From Haliangium sp050303215 (GTDB taxonomy: Bacteria > Myxococcota_A > Polyangia > Haliangiales > Haliangiaceae): a stretch of 64,000 nucleotides of DNA. The stretch covers positions 1 through 64,000 of the forward strand of contig NZ_JBNLBH010000085.1 in NCBI RefSeq assembly GCF_050303215.1, read 5' to 3'. Shown piece by piece: positions 33,594-48,564 of the stretch (its first letter is position 1; each line of letters begins with the position of its first letter). Under the pieces are notes generated by a model. That model saw only the letters and a program-made list of their open reading frames with translations, was not told the DNA's origin and ran no database searches. The translations under genes were made by a program, and so were the position numbers.

Positions 33594-33932
33594 ATGAAGA
33601 AGGTCGAGGCCATCATCAAGCCGTTCAAGCTCGACGAGGTCAAAGAGAGCCTCTCCGAGATAGGCGTGCACGGCATGACCGTGACTGAAGTCAAGGGCTT
33701 TGGTCGAACCGGGGGCAAGAAGGAAGTCTACCGCGGCTCTGCATACGTGGTCGACTTCGTGCCCAAAGTGAAGCTCGAGATCATCGTGCCCGACGACACC
33801 GTGCGTCAGGTCGTCTCGGTAATCACCGAGGCGGCACGGACCGGCCGCATCGGCGACGGCAAGATCTTCGTCTCACCGATGGACGAGGTCATCCGCATTC
33901 GCACCGGCGAGACAGGCGAGGACGCCATCTAA
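33594..33932 (+). CDS. glnB: Nitrogen regulatory protein P-II
   Basis: This encodes 112 residues, the normal PII length. The start MKKVEAIIKPFKLDEVKESL, TEVKGFGRTGGKKEVYRG, the T-loop with Tyr51 (GSAYVVDFVPK), and RTGRIGDGKIFV with IRIRTGETGEDAI at the end are diagnostic. Tyr51, the uridylylation site in GlnB/GlnK, is kept, so control by a GlnD-type enzyme is possible. The ATP-contacting GRIGDGK is intact. An AGGAG site lies 12 bases upstream. glnA follows after 174 bp, the usual pairing by which PII links nitrogen status to glutamine synthetase. Without an amtB neighbour it is named glnB rather than glnK. Confidence 0.95.
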   Translation: MKKVEAIIKPFKLDEVKESLSEIGVHGMTVTEVKGFGRTGGKKEVYRGSAYVVDFVPKVKLEIIVPDDTVRQVVSVITEAARTGRIGDGKIFVSPMDEVIRIRTGETGEDAI

Positions 33933-34106
33933 GTGACGCCCCCCCGGGCGCACGCGGGCGCCACGCCCCAGGCCCAGCAGGTGCCGAGGCACCGCGCCCA
34001 GTATTCATGTCGCCGCCTGCGCCGGCGACTCGACCGCCCATCCCCACAGCCGACCGCTGCGCGGGGCGGACGCTAGCTCCACGCGACCACCACAGGAGGA
34101 AACACC

Positions 34107-35519
<1,413 letters not shown>

Positions 35520-36036
35520 GCGCCAGCGCGGCGCCCTCGGCGAGTGCGACGCCTCCTGAGCACCTCTCACCACAGGTGCCTAGACCGCCGCCGTGGGCCA
35601 GACAACGCTGACCACCGCGCGCCCCGGCGCCGACGGTGGTCCCCCCGCGGGCCGGCGCCAGCCCTGCTGGTCTCCGCCGGTGCGCGCCGTCGGCGCAGTC
35701 CGCGCGGGTCTCCGCACGCACCGCCGCTGGGGATCCCCCCTGCGCTCCCGCTCAGGTTTGGTACCGGAGTCGCAATCCCCCTTGCATCTTGGCGCGCATC
35801 CGAACAACATCAGCTCGCGACGCCACAGCGAGATGGAACTCACCGGATGAACGCAGGTTTCACCGGCCTCCACACATCCGAACCGACCTACCTACGGATG
35901 CCTGCGGTGGGAGTCGTGACGGGATCGCCCGCATTCCCCGCGCCAGCGTCCCGAAGCCGGCTTTGCGGAGTGGCCGGGCTCGAAAAAGTCGAGCAAAGTA
36001 TGCGATGATAGCTGCCGCGGACTAACTCTCGATACC
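35520..36036. other. Intergenic, glnA to histidine kinase
   Basis: This 517-bp gap has no supported gene. It includes a small perfect palindrome GCTCGA-N5-TCGAGC at 35978-35994, followed by AAAGTA, about 45 bp before the kinase start. This could be an operator or a weak terminator. Confidence 0.4.
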
Positions 36037-38043
<2,007 letters not shown>

Positions 38044-38315
38044 CGGCGCTTCGGCGCAGCCGAAGCGCTTGGCGTTGTCGCAGGCAACGCAGACTCTCGC
38101 CGGGCTCGGCTGTGGGAAAGTCTCGGCGGGCTCGGTCGCGATCGCGGCAGACGCGGCAGACGCGCGTCCTTGGCGGGCTCGTACCTGCCCCGGCCGCGCT
38201 TCGGCTGCGCCCGCTCACGCCCCTCGGCCGACCCGGCGCCCCCTGCCAGAGGCCGATGAAACGGCCCTTAGAGGCACATCACGCCTTCCGGCCAGTCCAC
38301 CCGGCGCGTGATACA

Positions 38316-39383
38316 ATGACGGCAGCGATGGCCGGCCACTACGCCCTCGAGATCAGCGGGGATCTGTGCACCTACCTGCTCTCCGGTGATTTCGACGCGC
38401 GCTCGGCGCGAGCCCTGCAGCACAGCGCGGAGCACGAGCTCCCGGCCTGTAGGCACCTGGTCGTCGATCTCCGCGGTCTGCGCGCCTGCCACCCCGGCGC
38501 CCGCTCGCTGCTGGTCGGCGTGCACACCACGTGGGCCAGCCGGGCCGAGCGGATCGCCTACCTCGCGACCGAGGCTCGGTTTCGGGGCCTGTCGCTGTGG
38601 ATCATGCACATGGCCGGCGACGAGAACGCCAAGGCGGTGGGCAGTCAAGCCCAGGTCACGCGCTGGCTGGGAGCGCGCGAGGGTCGCCAGGAGCAGGCCT
38701 TCCGCACCCTCGTCGGCAGCAACAACACGCCCCCGATCCGACCCCGCCGGATCCGCGTCAGCCACGCCGAGCAGGCCGCCACCCAGGCCGCGAGCTGGGC
38801 CATGCAGATCCTGCTCGGCTATCGTCCGCCCTGGTTCGACGAGCTGGTCCGCACCCATGGCTTCCTGGGCCTGCGGCGCTGGACCGACGCCGTCCAGAGC
38901 GCCGTCTCCGCGCTCACCGAGCGCCACGGCGACTTCAAGGCCCAAACCCTGCTCGGCCTGTGCGCCTTCTGGAACGGCTGCACCTACTGCTCACGCGGCC
39001 ACCTGCTGGCCTCCAACCTGCTCTACTTCGAGAGCACCAACCGGCTGTTCCCCCTGCCCGAGACCGAGGTGATGCGCTGGCGCCGAACCGACGACGACCA
39101 GGTGCTGCGCGAGTTCGAACAACACCTCGGAGGCGAGTTCGACGACCTCCGCGACCTGGTTCGCCTCCAGTTCCATATCAAGATGGGCGCGGCTCCCAAC
39201 GGCGACGCCACCGCCCGCATCCTGCACGAGACCGAGGCCGCCTGGGCGCTGGTCAGTGAGTGCAGCATCACCGACGACGGCCACACCATGCCGCCCCCCC
39301 TGCACCCGCGCCTGGCCCGGGACCGGGAGCTGCTGGAGCACTATCACCAGGCCCGCACCGCCGCCTGTGCGACGCCCGCCTGA
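38316..39383 (+). CDS. STAS-like / AhpD-like fusion protein
   Basis: This encodes 355 residues. Residues 5-115 resemble a STAS or anti-sigma-antagonist-like domain (YALEISGDLCTYLLSGDFDA, then HLVVDLRGLRACHPGARSLL). No phospho-serine can be assigned with certainty. Residues 160-340 are helical and carry a perfect CxxCxxxH motif (Cys222, Cys225 and His229 in NGCTYCSRGH), the redox core of the AhpD/carboxymuconolactone decarboxylase fold. AhpD uses this motif in peroxide detoxification. The fusion suggests a redox-sensitive switch, but this is inference. The gene stands alone after the hybrid kinase; an ATG at 38328 is another possible start. Confidence 0.65.
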   Translation: MTAAMAGHYALEISGDLCTYLLSGDFDARSARALQHSAEHELPACRHLVVDLRGLRACHPGARSLLVGVHTTWASRAERIAYLATEARFRGLSLWIMHMAGDENAKAVGSQAQVTRWLGAREGRQEQAFRTLVGSNNTPPIRPRRIRVSHAEQAATQAASWAMQILLGYRPPWFDELVRTHGFLGLRRWTDAVQSAVSALTERHGDFKAQTLLGLCAFWNGCTYCSRGHLLASNLLYFESTNRLFPLPETEVMRWRRTDDDQVLREFEQHLGGEFDDLRDLVRLQFHIKMGAAPNGDATARILHETEAAWALVSECSITDDGHTMPPPLHPRLARDRELLEHYHQARTAACATPA

Positions 39384-39439
39384 CGACCGCAGCCCCGCCC
39401 GCGAGCGCGCGCGGCCCGCCGTGGCGCTCTCAGGCCAGC

Positions 39440-40938
<1,499 letters not shown>

Positions 40939-41007
40939 CGCTGATGTTGGGCTGGGGCTGGGCTGGGGCCACGGCTGGGGCGCCGCGCTCGGTGACGAGG
41001 GAGGATA

Positions 41008-41903
41008 CTACTGATTGCGGGTCTGGTAGTGGTTGCGCAGCGCGATCGCTACCGAGTTGAGCAGCAACAGAGTCCCCATGAGCACGACGATCCCGGCCGC
41101 CGCGTTGGTCAAGAAGGCCTCCTGCGGCATCGACACCCAGGTGTAGATCTGCACCGGCAAGGCCGTGAACTGGGACATCGGCCCGTCGGGGAGGAAGGAG
41201 ATGTAGGCGGCCACGCCGATGAGCAGCAGGGGCGCGGTCTCCCCGATGGCGCGCGAGATCGACAGGATCGCGCCGGTGAGGATCCCGGGCATGCACATGG
41301 GCAGCACCACCCGCTGGATCATCTGCCACCGGGTCGCCCCCAGGCCCAGGGCGGCCTCGCGCAGGGAGTCCGGCACGGTGCGCAGGGCCTCACGTGAGGA
41401 CATGATCACGATGGGCAGCACCAGCAAGGCCAGGGTGGCGGCGCCGGCGAGAACGCTCGCGCCGAAGTCGAGGAAGCGCACGAACAGCTCCAGCCCGAGG
41501 ATGCCGTAGATGACCGAAGGCACCCCGGCCAGGTTGGCGATGGCGATCTCGATGGCACCGGCCAGGCGGCTGCGGCGGCCGTATTCTTCCAGGTACACGG
41601 CCGCGCCCACGCCCAGGGGCAGCGCAAACGCCGCGGTGAGGCCGATGAGGTACAGGCTGCCGACCAGGGCCGGCTTGATCCCGGCCCTCGCCGCCCGCCG
41701 CGACGGGGTCCCGTCGAGGAAGTCGAGGTCGAGGCGACCCATGCCGTCAATGGCCACGTCCACCAGCAGGTACAGCAGGATCAGCAGCGGAACGACGATG
41801 GCGATCCGGCAGGTCCAGACGAACGCATGCTCGGTCCACACGCTCCGGCTCTGCTCGGCCAGCGGCACGCGCCGGGCCGGGTTGGCGCTGTCGACGAAGT
41901 CGC

Positions 41904-41907
<4 letters not shown>
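41008..41907 (-). CDS. pstA: Phosphate ABC transporter permease PstA
   Basis: This encodes 299 residues with six membrane segments. The permease family loop is at ALGLGATRWQMIQRVVLP, followed by ISRAIGETAPLLLIG, both standard for PstA. AVYLEEYGRRSRLAGAIEIAIAN and AGVPSVIYGILGLELFV confirm the subunit. It overlaps pstC by 4 bp (ATGA) and is followed by pstB. Confidence 0.96.
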
Positions 41908-42848
<941 letters not shown>

Positions 42849-42888
42849 GTCTCGTGCTCTCCGCTGGCGATGCTCGTGATACAGCGTA

Positions 42889-42917
42889 GGCCCGCGGTCC
42901 TATCGAGACCGCGGGCC
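42889..42917 (-). terminator. Intra-operon hairpin between pstS and pstC
   Basis: A perfect 11-bp stem (GGCCCGCGGTC / GACCGCGGGCC) with a 7-base loop lies 68 bp after the pstS stop and 41 bp before pstC. It has no T-run. It probably lowers read-through or protects the pstS mRNA 3' end, giving more PstS than permease. Confidence 0.65.
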
Positions 42918-42984
42918 CGGGGGGGTAGGCGTCGCAATGGCCCTCGGCGAGGGCGGATGCGGCGTTTCTGGACGGCTGGTCGCT

Positions 42985-44031
<1,047 letters not shown>

Positions 44032-44066
44032 GGAATCAACTCCTGGGCGGAACCTACGTCCGCTCT

Positions 44067-44084
44067 GTGACGGGTTCGTGACAA
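44067..44084 (-). promoter_or_regulatory. PHO-box-like site before pstS
   Basis: On the minus strand TTGTCAC-GAAC-CCGTCAC is a 7-4-7 direct repeat, matching the spacing and the TGTCA core of the PhoB/PhoP box. It ends 35 bp before the pstS ATG, with TAGGTT 10 bp further on as a poor -10. Confidence 0.65.
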
Positions 44085-44241
44085 GTCAGAGACGTTCCGG
44101 CACCACTCGCCGGAGCCGATGGCACCCGCTGGCCGGCCCGGGCACACCGGGGAGAGAAACAGCGTGCCGAGCCGGCGCAGGGGCGCACACAAGGTCGGCG
44201 AAGCCGACTCATAACGAGAGAGTTGGTGATATGAGGCCAGC

Positions 44242-45372
44242 TCAAAACGAGAGCTGAAGCTGCGACCGAACCCGGACCTCGTCGCCGAAGGACAGCCCGT
44301 CCTGCTTGAGCAGGGTGAGGTCGGTCTGCCACTTGAACCCATGGGCGAACCGGAACATCGAGTACACCACCCCGATCTCCGAGGTATTGATGTCCTCGTC
44401 GGGCGCGACCACGGCGTAGCGGCCGGCTACGTGGTGCACGTCACCGAGCATGTACCCCACCTGCAGATGGGCGCCGATCGCATCGGCGGCCTGGTCGGTG
44501 AAGTCGGCGCCGTCCTGGCGGGTCGAGAAGTACAACGCGGCGGTGGCGGCGAAGCCGTTGGACTTGACGGCGCAGTCGAGCTCGGCCCGGACCGCGCCGT
44601 TGTCGGCGCCGGTGGCCGGGTCACCGTCACCGTCCTCCTGGCCGCCGTCCCAGTCCATCTCGGCGATCACGCTCGCGCCCACGGCGAAGCGCAGCGGCCC
44701 CCCCTCGAGATCGGCCTCGCTGTATCCTTTGATGCCGCCGTGGTTGTACCCCACCCGGGCCACCAGCGCCGGGTTGAAGGTGTCGGGCACCACCTTGTCC
44801 TTGGTGCCGTTGAACAGGCCCACGGCCCACTCGATCTCGGGCGACTTCTCGTAGTTGTTGTGCACCATCAGGCCCACATCGCGGCCGGCGTCGAAGCCCT
44901 TGTCGGTGACCGCCCGGTCCACGAACTCCTGGCGACCGCTGGAGGTGATCTGCTGGCGCGAGAACGGACGCTTGTACTGGCCCGCCCGAATCAACACATC
45001 ACCGACCGCGTAGTCGACGTAAAAGTCCTTGAGCGAGATCGAATTCCCGGTGGGGAAGTCGGTCTGGAACTTGTAGCCGATGTCCTCGCTGAACGCGTGC
45101 CCTTTGAGGGTGAGGCGAGCGCGCTGAACGTTGAAGGCCGAGTCGGTGGTGCGGACCCCGCCCGCGTCGACCGTGTTGAAGGTGTAGCGAGTCTGCACCC
45201 GCGCCTGGGTGGCCAGTTTGAACGAGCCGTCGCCGGTCTCGATGAAGAAACCGCTCTTGTAGCCCGTCTTGGTGGCACCCTCCTCCTCGGCGAGCGCGCT
45301 GGTGACAGGAACGGCGACGAGCAGCGCCATCGCGGCGAGGCCGCCCATCAAACCCTTCATGCTTGATTTCAT
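44242..45372 (-). CDS. Phosphate-selective porin (OprO/OprP family)
   Basis: This encodes 376 residues. A signal peptide (GLAAMALLVAVPVTSALA) is followed by an OprP-type barrel. FKLATQARVQTRYTF, then NVQRARLTLKGHAFSEDIGYKF and the conserved VGDVLIRAGQYKRPFSRQQI are typical. The last strand ends in Phe (VRSQLQLSF), the outer-membrane assembly signal. It lets phosphate or polyphosphate through the outer membrane for PstS. It is the first gene of the pst cluster, with GGAGG 9 bases before the ATG and a PHO-box-like site upstream. Confidence 0.93.
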   Translation of the reverse strand: MKSSMKGLMGGLAAMALLVAVPVTSALAEEEGATKTGYKSGFFIETGDGSFKLATQARVQTRYTFNTVDAGGVRTTDSAFNVQRARLTLKGHAFSEDIGYKFQTDFPTGNSISLKDFYVDYAVGDVLIRAGQYKRPFSRQQITSSGRQEFVDRAVTDKGFDAGRDVGLMVHNNYEKSPEIEWAVGLFNGTKDKVVPDTFNPALVARVGYNHGGIKGYSEADLEGGPLRFAVGASVIAEMDWDGGQEDGDGDPATGADNGAVRAELDCAVKSNGFAATAALYFSTRQDGADFTDQAADAIGAHLQVGYMLGDVHHVAGRYAVVAPDEDINTSEIGVVYSMFRFAHGFKWQTDLTLLKQDGLSFGDEVRVRSQLQLSF

Positions 45373-45423
45373 TGAAAAAATCCTCCGATACCGTATGCGT
45401 CGGGGGAACTTTCGGGGGCGCGC

Positions 45424-45441
45424 GTGTCACTCCGGTGACAA
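45424..45441 (-). promoter_or_regulatory. PHO-box-like site before the porin gene
   Basis: On the minus strand TTGTCAC-CGGA-GTGACAC has the same 7-4-7 spacing as the pstS site. The second half matches less well. It also reads as a perfect palindrome TGTCAC-N4-GTGACA. It ends 51 bp before the start codon. Confidence 0.55.
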
Positions 45442-45574
45442 ACCGGTGCCGGAGATGAAAAACAACCCGACGGCCGAGATCCCGCCCCCTGCCCCTGTCC
45501 CCACGGTCACCGCCGGCGCGCCCACGGCCGGCCCTCGCGGCCGCCGCTGCCACGTCGCTAACCCTGCGCCCTTC

Positions 45575-45603
45575 TTGTGCTTTCAGAGTGGCTTCCCTAT
45601 ACT
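45575..45603 (+). promoter_or_regulatory. Candidate promoter of psd
   Basis: TTGTGC and TATACT are separated by 17 bp in a lower-GC stretch, 58 bp before the psd start. The -10 is strong and the -35 weak. Confidence 0.5.
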
Positions 45604-45661
45604 AGCGCGGTCGCCGAGAATGTCTGTCACGGGCAACGCGGGACGAAGCTGAGTGAACTTC

Positions 45662-46552
45662 ATGGCCATACGCGAGCGCGTCACGGTCGGCGCGGTTCGA
45701 TGGGCACCCAAGAGACTGTACTCTGCGGCGATCGGCTGGGGCGCGCGGCGGGTGTTGCCACGTCCGCTGCGGGCGCCGGTATATCGGACCTTTGCCCGAC
45801 GGGTGGGAGCGAGCCTCGACGAGGTCGAGCGGCCCCTGGACGAGTACCGCAGCGTGGGCGAGTTCTTTGCCCGTCGGCTCCGCCCCGGGGTGCGACCCCA
45901 GGCCACCGCCACCGACGCCCTGGTCGCGCCCTGTGACGGCCGGGTCGCCGCCATCGGCGAGACCGCGCGCGGTCGCATGATCCAGGCCAAAGGCAAGGAC
46001 TACACCCTGGCCAACCTGCTCGCCGACGACGAGTTCGCCGCCACCCTCGAAGGCGGGCCGTACCTCACCATCTACCTGTCGCCGGCCGACTACCACCGGG
46101 TGCACACTCCCGTGGCCGGGAGCCTGTTGGGGTACACCCACCTGCCCGGGACCCTGTTCCCGGTCAACCCCCTGTTCAGCCGCTCGATCGACGGTCTGAT
46201 GGCCATCAACGAGCGGGTAGTGTTCTACCTCGACACCGAGCTGGGCCCGGCGGCGCTGGTGATGGTAGCCGCGGTCGGGGTCAGCGACATCGAGCTGTCG
46301 CACCAGGCCCAGCAGACCCGTCACCTACGCGGCCGCGCGGAGGCCAACGGGCACGGCGCCCGTCATCGCATCGACCTGACCCCGGCGGCCCAGCTCGAGC
46401 GCGGCGACGAGTTGGGTGCCTTTCACCTGGGCTCGACGACCATCCTCGTCTTCTCTCCCGGGAGCGTCGACCTGGCGCCCTTGCGTCCCGGTGATCCGGT
46501 CCGCTTCGGGCAGGAGATCGGGCGCCCTCGAGACCCGCAACAACGTTCGTAA
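45662..46552 (+). CDS. psd: Phosphatidylserine decarboxylase proenzyme
   Basis: This encodes 296 residues from the ATG at 45662; a GTG three codons earlier is possible. The enzyme makes phosphatidylethanolamine from phosphatidylserine at the inner membrane. The catalytic Asp and His are visible in APCDGRVAAIG and SPADYHRVHTPV, and the self-cleavage motif LGST (about residue 256, in FHLGSTTILVF) marks where the pyruvoyl group forms. PLDEYRSVGEFFARRLRPG is the usual family N-terminus. The methyltransferase gene begins 50 bp later, possibly in the same operon. Confidence 0.95.
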   Translation: MAIRERVTVGAVRWAPKRLYSAAIGWGARRVLPRPLRAPVYRTFARRVGASLDEVERPLDEYRSVGEFFARRLRPGVRPQATATDALVAPCDGRVAAIGETARGRMIQAKGKDYTLANLLADDEFAATLEGGPYLTIYLSPADYHRVHTPVAGSLLGYTHLPGTLFPVNPLFSRSIDGLMAINERVVFYLDTELGPAALVMVAAVGVSDIELSHQAQQTRHLRGRAEANGHGARHRIDLTPAAQLERGDELGAFHLGSTTILVFSPGSVDLAPLRPGDPVRFGQEIGRPRDPQQRS

Positions 46553-46601
46553 GCCCGATGCGCGACGTCGTCGGCCTGAATCAATCGACTGCTTCGAGAC
46601 G

Positions 46602-48458
46602 GTGAGCAAGGAACCCGACAAAGACCCGGGACAGCACGCGAGCGAGGACACCCCGCGCCGGCGCCGCCGTCGTGGCGGCCTGCGTGTGCCCTCCGATGAC
46701 GTGCCCCGAGACAACCCGGTCGAGGCCAGCGCCGAGCACCACGAAGGCAACGGCGCCGCGTCGCAGACCGGGGCGGCCGAGGACGAGGTCACCAGCGCCC
46801 CCGTACCGGACGACGCTCCCACACCGGCCGAGGTTCCGCCCATCGGCCACGTCGAGGACGCCATCCCGATCTTCCAGGATGTCCGACCGGTGGTGCAGGC
46901 CCGCGCCATCACCCAGGAAGTGCTGGCGACCACTCCGGACGACGACGACGCTGCCGAGGATGAGCACTGGACCGACCCCAAGGCCGGATCGACCCAGAAC
47001 AGCGAACACCTCAAGACCGTCAAGATGACGGCGCTGCCGTTCTCCGGCGACAGCAGCGTGCCCGACGAAGCCGACGATGAGGACAGCGTCGACATCCCCA
47101 TCGAAGAGGATGAACCGGTCGCGCCGGCGTCAGTGGGGACGCCGCGGCCGCAGCGGGCAGCCACCCTGGCGCTCTCGGACGACGACCTGGAAGAGCTGTT
47201 GGAGTCGTCGGAGATGCTGGAGGAGCTGCGCCCGGGCGCCAAGGCCGCATCCAAGCGCGAGCCCCATGCCGAGGTGACCAAGACCCCCGCACCGACGGAC
47301 GATCACGCCGAGGTGGAGGCGTCGCCGGCCAAGGTGGCCGAGGTCGGTGACGAGGCCGCGCTCGTGAGCGACGAGGAGGTGACAGTGGACGCCGAGCCAC
47401 CGCTGTCGGCCCCGAGCGAAGAAGCCGACAGCAGCGACAGCGGCGAGATCCTCGAGGACGACATGCTGGAGGAGGTGGCCGAACCCGACGCCGAGGCCGC
47501 CGAAGCGCCACACCCGCCGCCCACACCGCCGCCGGCGCCCAAGCCCAGCCCCGCGGTCCGGGCCACGACCCCGCACCCGCCGCCCACGCCGCCCGACGCC
47601 ACGCCCACGACGCCACGCCCGCGCAAGAGCAAGCCCTGGTTCGAAGAGATCTTCGACGAGGATTACCTGCGCACCCTGCCCTTCCTGACCCCCCAGGCCA
47701 CCCAGGCCGAGGCCCTGTTCGTGGCCGACACCCTGGCCGCCGCGCCCGGCGATCGCCTGCTCGACGTCGGCTGCGGCTACGGTCGCCACGCCATGGAGCT
47801 GGCCGCCCGCGGCTACCAGGTGGTGGCCCTGGACCTGTCGCTGCCGCTGCTCCTGCGCGGCGCCGACGAGGCTCAGCGGCGCGGACTGGGCATCAACTTC
47901 GTGCACGGCGACATGCGCGAACTCAGCTTCGACGGCCAGTTCGAGGGCGCGTACTGCCTGTTCTCGACCTTTGGCTACTTCGACGACGAGACCAACCGCA
48001 AGACCCTCGAGGGCATCGCCCGGGCGCTCAAGCCCAACGGTCGAGTGACCCTGGAAGTGCTCAACCGCGACTACCTCATCGCCGACCTGCCAACCCGAGT
48101 GTGGTGGGAAGGCGACGGCTGCGTGGTGCTCGAAGAGGTGGACTTCAACTACTTCACCTCGCGCATCGAATCCAACCGCTCGGTCGTGTTCGACGACGGG
48201 CGGCAGATCGAGCAAGAGATCTCGATCCGCGCCTACTCCCTGCACGAGCTGGGCAAGGTCCTGCACTCGGTCGGCCTGCGCGTGATCGAAGTCTCGGGCA
48301 GCACCGCCACCCGCAACCGCTTCTTCGGCAACCAGTCGCGTGAGATCATCATCGTGGCCGAAAAACGAGCCGGCAACAGCGACGGTGACGACGACGCGCC
48401 CCTGGCGCCCTCGCTCGTGCTCGACACGCCCGCGCCGGTCGAGATCGACGAGATCTGA
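46602..48458 (+). CDS. SAM-dependent methyltransferase with long disordered N-terminus
   Basis: This encodes 618 residues from a GTG at 46602 (VSKEPDKDPG); the open frame continues upstream into psd but that part looks non-coding. The first 345 residues are acidic, Pro/Ala-rich and probably disordered, after an Arg run (RRRRRRGG). The C-terminal 240 residues are a class I methyltransferase with motif I RLLDVGCGYGRHAMELAARG and VVALDLSLPLLL. Post-motifs FVHGDMREL and YCLFSTFGYFDD follow. Nothing shows the substrate. Such a long disordered extension on a small-molecule-type methyltransferase is unusual and may tether or localise it. Confidence 0.82.
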   Translation: MSKEPDKDPGQHASEDTPRRRRRRGGLRVPSDDVPRDNPVEASAEHHEGNGAASQTGAAEDEVTSAPVPDDAPTPAEVPPIGHVEDAIPIFQDVRPVVQARAITQEVLATTPDDDDAAEDEHWTDPKAGSTQNSEHLKTVKMTALPFSGDSSVPDEADDEDSVDIPIEEDEPVAPASVGTPRPQRAATLALSDDDLEELLESSEMLEELRPGAKAASKREPHAEVTKTPAPTDDHAEVEASPAKVAEVGDEAALVSDEEVTVDAEPPLSAPSEEADSSDSGEILEDDMLEEVAEPDAEAAEAPHPPPTPPPAPKPSPAVRATTPHPPPTPPDATPTTPRPRKSKPWFEEIFDEDYLRTLPFLTPQATQAEALFVADTLAAAPGDRLLDVGCGYGRHAMELAARGYQVVALDLSLPLLLRGADEAQRRGLGINFVHGDMRELSFDGQFEGAYCLFSTFGYFDDETNRKTLEGIARALKPNGRVTLEVLNRDYLIADLPTRVWWEGDGCVVLEEVDFNYFTSRIESNRSVVFDDGRQIEQEISIRAYSLHELGKVLHSVGLRVIEVSGSTATRNRFFGNQSREIIIVAEKRAGNSDGDDDAPLAPSLVLDTPAPVEIDEI

Positions 48459-48564
48459 GCGCGGCTAAATCCGTCCGAGACGCCGAAAACCCGCGACGCG
48501 ACGGACCGTCCAGCCCGACCGACCTGGAATGGGCGCGAGGGCTGCACCTCGACAGGGACGCGGC

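Larger units (their letters stand above)
45373..45661. other. Intergenic, divergent porin and psd promoters
   Basis: This 289-bp region holds the porin PHO-box-like site (45424-45441) and a psd promoter (45575-45603). Nothing else is seen. Confidence 0.6.
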
